The position numbers and the translations under genes are program-made. This document shows positions 58,073 to 64,000 of a stretch of 64,000 bases of DNA, one piece after another. A model generated the notes under the pieces. It did not search any database, was not told the DNA's origin, and worked only from the letters and a program-made list of their open reading frames with translations. How positions within the stretch are numbered: the first letter of the stretch is position 1; every line of letters begins with the position of its first letter. This DNA comes from Burkholderia sp. D-99. GTDB lineage: Bacteria > Pseudomonadota > Gammaproteobacteria > Burkholderiales > Burkholderiaceae. The stretch spans positions 1,054,001 to 1,118,000 of the forward strand of contig NZ_JAAOXM010000001.1 in the NCBI RefSeq assembly GCF_011605345.1. Direction: 5' to 3'.

Positions 58073-58431
58073 AAGCCCTCTTTGACACCAACATCCTGAT
58101 CGACTACCTGGGCGGAGTGGAATCCGCTCGCGCGGAGCTGGGCCGCTACGACTACCGGGCGATCAGCACAATCTCGTGGATGGAGGTCTTGGTCGGCACG
58201 TCCGCACAGGAGGAGGCGCCAATCCGGGCATGGCTCTCGTCGTTCGATGTCATCGCACTCGACAGCACGGTTGCGAATCGTGCCGTGACAATCCGCAAGG
58301 AACGGCGCATACGCCTGCCCGACGCAATCGTCTGGGCATCGGCACAAGTGAACGGGCTGCTGCTCGTGTCGCGCAACACGAAAGATTTCCCCGCCACCGA
58401 ACCCGGCGTTCGGGTGCCCTACAAGCTCTGA
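58066..58431 (+). CDS. VapC-type PIN-domain ribonuclease toxin
   Basis: A 121-residue PIN-domain protein with the acidic active site of metal-dependent RNases: D7 (FDTNILIDY), E40 (SWMEVLVG), D86 (LPDAIVWASA) and D107 (NTKDFP). VapC toxins cleave tRNA or rRNA loops when not bound by antitoxin. The ATG at 58066 overlaps the antitoxin 3' end by seven bases, so expression is coupled. All catalytic acids are present, so the toxin appears functional. Confidence 0.93.
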   Translation: MVKALFDTNILIDYLGGVESARAELGRYDYRAISTISWMEVLVGTSAQEEAPIRAWLSSFDVIALDSTVANRAVTIRKERRIRLPDAIVWASAQVNGLLLVSRNTKDFPATEPGVRVPYKL

Positions 58432-58636
58432 GCCGACGTATGCGGCGGTGCTCGGCCCGCTCCCGCCACCTGATCTGAACGCACCAAACGACCATCCCGC
58501 ACCCGCGAGGCGCCAGCCGTTCGCGCCGGCACATCACGCCAAGCGGCTCCTCGTTCTCGCCTGCATTCGATGGCTACCCACCCGACGCTTCTCAAGCCCC
58601 TCTCCCAAGTCCCGCACAAACAAGGGCCGGAAGCAG
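58432..58636. other. Intergenic region between VapBC and ahpC
   Basis: About 205 bp without gene or repeat, followed by the OxyR-type site and the ahpC leader. The whole VapBC-ahpC gap is 312 bp. Confidence 0.5.
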
Positions 58637-58673
58637 ATAGAAAATCCCGATGCCCCGGATTGAAACAAGCAAT
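58637..58673 (+). promoter_or_regulatory. OxyR-type binding site upstream of ahpC
   Basis: ATAG-N7-CGAT-N7-ATTG-N7-CAAT, which matches the spacing of the OxyR consensus ATAG-N7-CTAT-N7-ATAG-N7-CTAT with each tetramer at most two bases off. It ends 70 bp before the ahpC start, where an OxyR-activated promoter would fit. Confidence 0.7.
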
Positions 58674-58743
58674 TTCACAAACTCAGGGTGAACCCGGATA
58701 CTGGCAACACTCCACTCACCACTGAAGACAAGGAATTCTCCAG

Positions 58744-59307
58744 ATGCCGATCATCAACACCCAAATCAAGCCGTTCAAGGCAACCGCTTACCACAACGGC
58801 GATTTCGTGCCCGTCTCGGAAGAGAACTTCAAGGGCAAGTGGTCCGTCGTCGTGTTCTACCCGGCCGACTTCACGTTCGTCTGCCCGACCGAGCTGGGCG
58901 ACCTCGCCGACCGTTACGCGGAATTCCAGAAGCTGGGTGTCGAAATCTACGGCGTGTCGACCGACACGCACTTCACGCACAAGGCATGGCACGACACGTC
59001 GGACACGATCGGCAAGATCAAGTACCCGATGATCGGCGACCCGACGCTCACGCTGTCGCGCAACTTCGACGTGCTGATCGAGGAAGAAGGGATGGCCCTG
59101 CGCGGCACGTTCGTGATCAACCCGGAAGGCGAGATCAAGCTGTGCGAAATCCACGACAACGGCATCGGCCGCGACGCAGGCGAACTGCTGCGCAAGGTGC
59201 AGGCTGCGCAATACATCGCGGCGCACCCGGGTGAAGTGTGCCCGGCCAAGTGGACGCCGGGTGCGGAAACGCTGACCCCGTCGCTCGACCTGATCGGCAA
59301 GATCTGA
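58744..59307 (+). CDS. ahpC: Alkyl hydroperoxide reductase peroxiredoxin subunit AhpC
   Basis: A 187-residue typical 2-Cys peroxiredoxin that reduces H2O2, organic peroxides and peroxynitrite. The peroxidatic C47 is in FTFVCPTE and the resolving C166 in GEVCPAKW. The length equals E. coli AhpC. AAGGA precedes the ATG at 58744. The flavoprotein reductase AhpF follows after 128 bp with two hairpins between them. An OxyR-type site lies upstream, so peroxide induction is expected. Confidence 0.97.
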   Translation: MPIINTQIKPFKATAYHNGDFVPVSEENFKGKWSVVVFYPADFTFVCPTELGDLADRYAEFQKLGVEIYGVSTDTHFTHKAWHDTSDTIGKIKYPMIGDPTLTLSRNFDVLIEEEGMALRGTFVINPEGEIKLCEIHDNGIGRDAGELLRKVQAAQYIAAHPGEVCPAKWTPGAETLTPSLDLIGKI

Positions 59308-59316
59308 CGATCGCAC

Positions 59317-59340
59317 CGCGCGCCTCGCACGAGGCGCGCG
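59317..59340 (+). terminator. Intercistronic hairpin between ahpC and ahpF (first)
   Basis: A 10-bp perfect GC stem (CGCGCGCCTC with GAGGCGCGCG), four-base loop, 10 bases after the ahpC stop, no U-tract. It likely stabilises the ahpC message or attenuates read-through into ahpF. A second stem (CGGGCCGC with GCGGCCCG) lies at 59354-59377. Confidence 0.55.
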
Positions 59341-59435
59341 AGACACACGAAAACGGGCCGCCGCACCATGCGGCCCGCGCCCTCCTCCGGCACGACGTGC
59401 CCGACCAGAATCATTAATACGGAATCCGAAACGCC

Positions 59436-61034
59436 ATGCTCGACGCCAATCTCAAGAACCAACTGAAAGCGTACCTCGAAAAGATCACGCGCCCGATCGA
59501 ACTCGTCGCCTCGCTCGACGACAGCGCGAAATCGCAGGAACTGCTGGCGCTGCTGAACGAGATTGTGTCGCTGACGGATCGCGTGACCGTGACCGAACGC
59601 CGCGACGACGCCGAGCGCAAGCCGTCGTTCTCGATCGGCGAGCCCGGCAAGCCGGCCGGCATCCGCTTCGCCGGCATCCCGATGGGCCACGAATTCACGT
59701 CGCTCGTGCTCGCGCTGCTGCAGACGGGCGGCCACCCGATCAAGCTCGACGACGACGTGGTCGAACAGATCCGCGCGCTCGACGGCGACTACGCGTTCGA
59801 GACGTATTTCTCGCTGTCGTGCCAGAACTGCCCGGAAGTCGTGCAGGCGCTGAACGTGATGTCGCTGATCAACCCGCGCATCCGCCACGTCGCGATCGAC
59901 GGCGCGCTGTTCCAGGATGAAGTCGAGTCGCGCCAGATCATGGCCGTGCCGACGATGTTCCTCAACGGCGCCTCGTTCGGCCAGGGCCGCAGCAGCGTGA
60001 AGGAAATCCTCGCGAAGCTCGACACGGGCGCCGGCGAACGCGCCGCGAAGTCGCTCGAGAACAAGCCTGTGTTCGACACGCTGATCGTCGGCGGCGGCCC
60101 GGCAGGCGCGGCTGCCGCCATCTACTCGGCGCGCAAGGGCATTGCGACGGGCGTCGTCGCCGAGCGTTTCGGCGGCCAGGTGCTCGACACGATGGCGATC
60201 GAGAATTTCGTGTCGGTGCAGGAAACCGAAGGGCCGAAGTTCGCGACCGCGCTCGAACAGCACGTGAAGCAGTACGACGTCGACATCATGGACGTGCAGC
60301 GCGCCGACGCGTTGATCCCGGGCGACGTGCACCAGATCCGCCTCGCGAACGGTGCGGTGCTGAAGGCGAAGACGATCATTCTCGCGACCGGCGCGCGCTG
60401 GCGCGAAATCAACGTGCCGGGCGAGCGCGAATACCGCAACCGCGGTGTCGCGTACTGCCCGCACTGCGACGGCCCGCTGTTCAAGGGCAAGCGTGTCGCG
60501 GTGGTCGGCGGCGGCAACTCGGGCGTCGAGGCCGCGATCGACCTCGCCGGCATCGTGAAGGCCGTCACGCTGATCGAATACGGCGCGCAACTGCGCGCGG
60601 ACGAAGTGCTGCAGCGCAAGCTGCGCAGCCTGCCGAACGTGACGATCGTCACGCAGGCGCAAACGACCGAGCTGACCGGCGACGGCAGCAAGCTGAACGG
60701 GCTCGTCTACAAGGATCTGCGCTCGGGCGACACGGAGCGCATCGATCTGGAAGGCGTGTTCGTGCAGATCGGCCTCGTGCCGAACACCGAATGGTTGAAA
60801 GGCACGGTCGAACTGTCGAAGCACGGCGAGATCGTCGTCGATGCGCGCGGCGCGACGTCGGTGCCGGGCGTGTTCGCGGCCGGCGACGTGACGACGGTGC
60901 CGTTCAAGCAGATCGTGATCGCAGTGGGTGAAGGCGCGAAGGCATCGCTCGGCGCGTTCGACCACCTGATCCGGCAGGACGTTGCGCCGGTTGCCGCCGC
61001 GCAGCCGCAAGCAGAGGAAGCGGTCGCCGCATAA
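59436..61034 (+). CDS. ahpF: Alkyl hydroperoxide reductase flavoprotein subunit AhpF
   Basis: A 532-residue NAD(P)H-dependent disulfide reductase that regenerates AhpC. The N-terminal double thioredoxin domain carries C129-x2-C132 (SCQNCPEV). The C-terminal thioredoxin-reductase-like part has the FAD site [10 protein letters not shown], the redox-active C341-x2-C344 (YCPHCDGP), the NAD(P)H site [10 protein letters not shown] and a final GVFAAGDVT. The length is slightly over E. coli AhpF because of an Ala/Glu-rich tail. It ends just before a 9-bp tandem repeat and an intrinsic terminator. Confidence 0.97.
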   Translation: MLDANLKNQLKAYLEKITRPIELVASLDDSAKSQELLALLNEIVSLTDRVTVTERRDDAERKPSFSIGEPGKPAGIRFAGIPMGHEFTSLVLALLQTGGHPIKLDDDVVEQIRALDGDYAFETYFSLSCQNCPEVVQALNVMSLINPRIRHVAIDGALFQDEVESRQIMAVPTMFLNGASFGQGRSSVKEILAKLDTGAGERAAKSLENKPVFDTLIVGGGPAGAAAAIYSARKGIATGVVAERFGGQVLDTMAIENFVSVQETEGPKFATALEQHVKQYDVDIMDVQRADALIPGDVHQIRLANGAVLKAKTIILATGARWREINVPGEREYRNRGVAYCPHCDGPLFKGKRVAVVGGGNSGVEAAIDLAGIVKAVTLIEYGAQLRADEVLQRKLRSLPNVTIVTQAQTTELTGDGSKLNGLVYKDLRSGDTERIDLEGVFVQIGLVPNTEWLKGTVELSKHGEIVVDARGATSVPGVFAAGDVTTVPFKQIVIAVGEGAKASLGAFDHLIRQDVAPVAAAQPQAEEAVAA

Positions 61035-61041
61035 CGCACCG

Positions 61042-61077
61042 GCAGCACACGCAGCACACGCAGCACACGCAGCACAA
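61042..61077 (+). repeat. 9-bp tandem repeat GCAGCACAC (about four copies)
   Basis: Three perfect copies and one near-copy between the ahpF stop and its terminator, in non-coding sequence. No function is evident. Confidence 0.85.
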
Positions 61078-61094
61078 CGGATTGTCTCTCTTGG

Positions 61095-61132
61095 CCCCGC
61101 ACGCTTTGGTCGGCGTGCGGGGTCCTTTTTTT
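61095..61132 (+). terminator. Intrinsic terminator of ahpCF
   Basis: CCCCGCACGC (61095-61104) pairs with GCGTGCGGGG (61113-61122), eight-base loop, followed by TCC and seven T residues. It lies 61 bases after the ahpF stop. Confidence 0.92.
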
Positions 61133-61181
61133 GCCGCTTCGCCGCGTGGTGGCGGAACACGGGTCAAAGCCGCCTTCGCCG

Positions 61182-62096
61182 CTACACGGTCGACATCAAC
61201 CTGACGATTTCCCGCCGCAGATAGTTCGCGGCCGGACCGAGCCGCCGCCCGGCGCGCGTGACCACATAGCGATCGAACGAGCGTGCGATCGGATGATCGA
61301 GCGGCACCGCGACGACCTGCCCTGCGGCAATCCTCTCCTGCGCCGCCCCGCGCGTCATGAACGCGACGGCGAGATTCTGCGCCGCAATCGCCACTGCCGT
61401 CGAAAACCGGTCGCAGCGGAACGCGGGCACATACGTGCGCCCGATATCGGCAAGGATCGCATCGACATGGGCCTGCAGCCCGAACTCGGCGGGCATGAAG
61501 ACCAGACGCTCGTCGGCGAGCGCTTCCATCTTCACGGATTTGCGCGACGCCATCGGGTGGTCGACCGAAAAGATCGCGCAGATGGGCTCGCTCTGGAACA
61601 GGCGCGCGTTCAGTGTCGGATCCGTCGTCGCGCCGATCGATACACAGATATCGACCTGATCCTCGCGGGTCATCGCGAGAAGTTGCGGCAGCGAGCCGGT
61701 GCGCAATTCCACGGTGATGCCCGGATACTTGTCCAGGAAAGGCTTCAGGACCATCGCGACCAGGCTCGCGACCGCCCCTTCGCCCGCCGCGATCGTCACC
61801 TGCCCGCGCTTGAGACCGCGATACTCGTCGAGCTGCGCGCGAAACCGGCGGGCGTTGCGTTCGCAGTCGCGAAAGTAATCGACCGCCATCTGCCCCGCTT
61901 CCGTCAGTTCCATTTTCCGGCCGCGGCGCGTCACGAGCGACAGCCGTAGCTCCCGCTCCGCGATGGCCACTTGCCGGCTGATCGTCGACACGTTCACATC
62001 CAGGCCAAGCGCCGCCTGGCGCATTCCGCCGTACGTCGCGATCGCGACCAGGTACTGCAGCGTGCGATCAGAAAGACTCCGTTCGTCCCTATCCAA
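61182..62096 (-). CDS. LysR family regulator
   Basis: A 304-residue LysR-type protein. The helix-turn-helix is GGMRQAALGLDVNVSTISRQ (~22-41) with linker AERELRLSLVTRRGR; the effector-binding domain follows (VTIAAGEGAVASL, ICAIFSVDHPMA). A TTG start at 62096 is preferred because GGGAG lies 6-10 bases upstream and the length is then standard; an ATG at 62168 would add 24 residues. It is divergent from the transporter gene (170 bp gap) and probably controls it and the following amidohydrolase. Confidence 0.88.
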   Translation of the reverse strand: MDRDERSLSDRTLQYLVAIATYGGMRQAALGLDVNVSTISRQVAIAERELRLSLVTRRGRKMELTEAGQMAVDYFRDCERNARRFRAQLDEYRGLKRGQVTIAAGEGAVASLVAMVLKPFLDKYPGITVELRTGSLPQLLAMTREDQVDICVSIGATTDPTLNARLFQSEPICAIFSVDHPMASRKSVKMEALADERLVFMPAEFGLQAHVDAILADIGRTYVPAFRCDRFSTAVAIAAQNLAVAFMTRGAAQERIAAGQVVAVPLDHPIARSFDRYVVTRAGRRLGPAANYLRREIVRLMSTV

Positions 62097-62266
62097 GGTG
62101 GACTCCCGTGTTGCATTCAATGCAACATTTTCGCAGTGTCCGACGCAACTTTCCAGACCGGTTTTCACCGATACTCCGCCCCGGAGCCGAACAGCGCATG
62201 CACCCTGTCCGCGCCGGACCGAATACAGAGTGGCTTACCACTCGAGGACATCCACGGAGGAGCAAC

Positions 62267-63703
62267 ATGAACGACGTCAGCCGGCCGATCGACCGCGCGG
62301 AACAACCGCGCCAGCCCGCCCGAGCACGCGGCGGCAAGGAGCCGGTCAACCCCTATGTGCTGCTGTTCGTCATGTTGATGGCGGCCGCCCTCGCGACCTG
62401 GCTCGTGCCGTCCGGCGAGTTTTCGCGAACGCTCAGCAACGGCATCCGCTTTGTCGTGCCGGGCAGCCTGAAGCCGGTTGCGCAGCACGGCGTGACGCCG
62501 GGCGCGATGTTCGTCGCGCTGGCCAACGGGATGACCACGTCCGCTCCGATCATCTTCCTGATCCTGTTCACCGGCGGCGCACTGGCCGTGCTCGAAGCGA
62601 CGGGCGCGGTGCGCAGCGCGCTCGCGCGAGTCGAACGGGGAGATCGCGCACGCGCGCACATCACCGTCGTCGTCATTTGCATCACCTTCTCGCTGCTCGG
62701 CACACTGGGCATCGTGACGAATTCGGTCGTGGCGTTCGTCCCGCTCGGGTTGCTGCTCGCGGAATCGATGCGGCTGCCGAAGGAAATCGGCGCCGGCGTG
62801 GTGTATCTGGGCACGTATGCCGGCTTCAACACGGGCATCCTCAATCCGGTGACGACCGGACTGTCGCAGCGCCTGGCCGGCCTGCCGATGTTTTCCGGCA
62901 TGACGTTCCGGGTGTGCATCTATGCAGCGTTCGTCATCGCCACCATCGCCTTTCTCGTCTGGCGAATCCGCACCTGCCGAACGACCGACGCCGCGGTTTC
63001 CGGCCCGATGCCCTCGGCGGCCCGCCCGCCGGCGCCGTCGTCCGCGCGACGGCTCGACACTCGGCAACTGGCGGTCGTCGGCATCGTGCTCGTCTGCCTG
63101 ATGGTGTTCGTCTACGGTTCGTCGACGCGCAACTGGGCCGAGACCGAGATGATCGCGATGTTCCTCGTCATGGCGATCGCCGCCGGGATCGTGAGCGGCA
63201 TGCGCGCGGGCGCGATCGCGGACACCTTCCTGCACGGCTGCGGCGGCCTCGTCAAGGGCGCGCTCGTGGTGGGCATGGCGCGGGCCATCTCGATCGTGCT
63301 CGCCGACGGCAGGATCATGGACCCGATCGTCAACACGCTCGCCGGCATGCTCGCACCGCTCGATTCCACGATGGCGGCGATCTGCATGTTCGTGAGCGCC
63401 GCGCTGATCCATGTCGGCATCTCGTCCGGGTCCGGCGAATCCGCGGTGCTCGTGCCGATCTTCGCCCCGCTCGGCGACACGCTGCACCTGACCCGGCAGG
63501 TCACGGTGCAGGCCGTGCTGCTCGGCGAAGGCTTCATCAACTGCTTCAACCCGACTTCCGGTGTCCTGATGGCTGTCCTCGCAACGTCGGGCATCCCCTA
63601 TTTCAAGTGGGTCCGCTTCGTCATGCCGCTGCTGCTTGCGTGGTTCGTCATCTGCGTCGTCGCGATTGCGACAGGCGTCGCCATGCACTGGGGCCCCTTC
63701 TAG
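62267..63703 (+). CDS. YfcC/DcuC-like ion-transporter family permease
   Basis: A 478-residue membrane protein with about 12 hydrophobic segments, resembling the YfcC (C4-dicarboxylate anaerobic/AbgT-like) group. Key parts: LVPSGEFSRT (~50), NSVVAFVPLGLLLAESM, YAGFNTGILNPVTTGLSQ, ISSGSGESAVLVPIFAPLGD and FINCFNPTSGVLMAVLA; the two glycine/asparagine hairpins are typical of substrate loops. GGAGGAGC precedes the ATG at 62267. It is followed 25 bp later by an M20 amidohydrolase, so it probably imports the amide or dipeptide which that enzyme cuts. Substrate not determinable here. Confidence 0.88.
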   Translation: MNDVSRPIDRAEQPRQPARARGGKEPVNPYVLLFVMLMAAALATWLVPSGEFSRTLSNGIRFVVPGSLKPVAQHGVTPGAMFVALANGMTTSAPIIFLILFTGGALAVLEATGAVRSALARVERGDRARAHITVVVICITFSLLGTLGIVTNSVVAFVPLGLLLAESMRLPKEIGAGVVYLGTYAGFNTGILNPVTTGLSQRLAGLPMFSGMTFRVCIYAAFVIATIAFLVWRIRTCRTTDAAVSGPMPSAARPPAPSSARRLDTRQLAVVGIVLVCLMVFVYGSSTRNWAETEMIAMFLVMAIAAGIVSGMRAGAIADTFLHGCGGLVKGALVVGMARAISIVLADGRIMDPIVNTLAGMLAPLDSTMAAICMFVSAALIHVGISSGSGESAVLVPIFAPLGDTLHLTRQVTVQAVLLGEGFINCFNPTSGVLMAVLATSGIPYFKWVRFVMPLLLAWFVICVVAIATGVAMHWGPF

Positions 63704-63728
63704 TCAGCCGCTTCTTCCTGGATCGTCC

Positions 63729-64000
63729 ATGCTCTTACCCGACCTGAGTTCCGTCTCCGACCTGCAGCCGCTTGCCGACGACATGCGCAAGCTCCGCTAC
63801 ACGCTGCATTGCTGCCCCGAACTGGCGTTCGAGGAAGTGCAGACCGCCGAGATCGTCGCCACGCGCCTGAAGGAATATGGCTACACGGTCGCGACGGGCA
63901 TCGCCGGCACCGGCGTGGTGGGCACGCTGCGACGCGGTTCAGGCGAACGCCGCATCGGGATTCGCGCCGACATGGACGCACTGCCGATCGACGAACGCAA
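63729..64000 (+). CDS. M20 family amidohydrolase (5' part; continues beyond window)
   Basis: The first 90 codons of an M20D-type aminoacylase/hippurate-hydrolase-like protein. RKLRYTLHCCPELAFEE (~20-36) matches the R-x2-LH-x2-PEL-x-FEE start of the family, and RADMDALPI (~80-88) supplies the conserved metal-site region. The segment has CC where relatives usually have QHP-type residues. It follows the YfcC-like permease by 25 bp and is probably co-transcribed. The rest lies outside the window. Confidence 0.88.
   Translation, partial: MLLPDLSSVSDLQPLADDMRKLRYTLHCCPELAFEEVQTAEIVATRLKEYGYTVATGIAGTGVVGTLRRGSGERRIGIRADMDALPIDER

Noticed and set aside
58947..61160. A 737-codon minus-strand frame antisense to ahpC-ahpF
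   Set aside because: It is complementary to two unmistakable genes and has low-complexity shadow composition.

Overview
The window is a GC-rich (roughly two-thirds G+C) proteobacterial segment. Codon use, gene families and gene order fit the genus Burkholderia (cepacia-complex-like, probably a secondary chromosome). That assignment is inferred from gene content, not from a marker gene. I saw no rRNA, tRNA, CRISPR array, insertion sequence or replication origin.

Layout. 0-5 kb: a MerR regulator (cut by the window edge) with a SoxR-box-like operator and a DUF2938 membrane protein; a MarR regulator divergent from an EmrB-type MFS pump; an acetyl-CoA hydrolase/CoA-transferase. 5.5-12.7 kb: a tightly overlapping seven-gene operon with a complete 2-aminoethylphosphonate (AEP) pathway (PEP mutase fused to a nucleotidyltransferase, phosphonopyruvate decarboxylase, AEP transaminase). 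It also holds a CDP-alcohol phosphatidyltransferase, an Fe(II)/2-oxoglutarate oxygenase, a flippase-like membrane protein and a second nucleotidyltransferase. It reads as a phosphonolipid-making system and ends in a strong intrinsic terminator. 12.9-18.7 kb: a lower-GC patch (alpha/beta hydrolase, HEPN-like protein, secreted protein), then an acyltransferase 3, a proline iminopeptidase and a small hypothetical gene.

18.9-29.7 kb: a minus-strand operon of circularly permuted ATP-grasp, alpha-E and transglutaminase-like proteins (a putative peptide-forming system), with an intrinsic-terminator-like structure in its leader. 30.3 kb: a HypT-like LysR regulator. 32-42.8 kb: two small envelope proteins, pgaABCD (poly-beta-1,6-GlcNAc synthesis, deacetylation and export), a glmS paralogue that would supply precursor, and a secreted beta-propeller-like protein. 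42.9-44.8 kb: a DUF3626 protein and a cytochrome c protein.

44.9-52.2 kb: an orphan type VI secretion island with one VasX-like pore-forming effector and four tandem DUF6708-like membrane proteins (candidate immunity genes). Each of the three distal copies is preceded by a broken copy of the effector's 3' end, so the repeated unit is [effector tail + immunity gene]. The immunity copies differ mainly in their AT-rich transmembrane segments.

53-64 kb: a GNAT acetyltransferase; a minus-strand operon for a possible L-2-aminothiazoline-4-carboxylate to cysteine pathway with a substrate-binding protein and a divergent LysR regulator; a VapBC toxin-antitoxin pair; ahpC-ahpF behind an OxyR-type site; and a LysR regulator divergent from a YfcC-like transporter and an M20 amidohydrolase that runs off the window.
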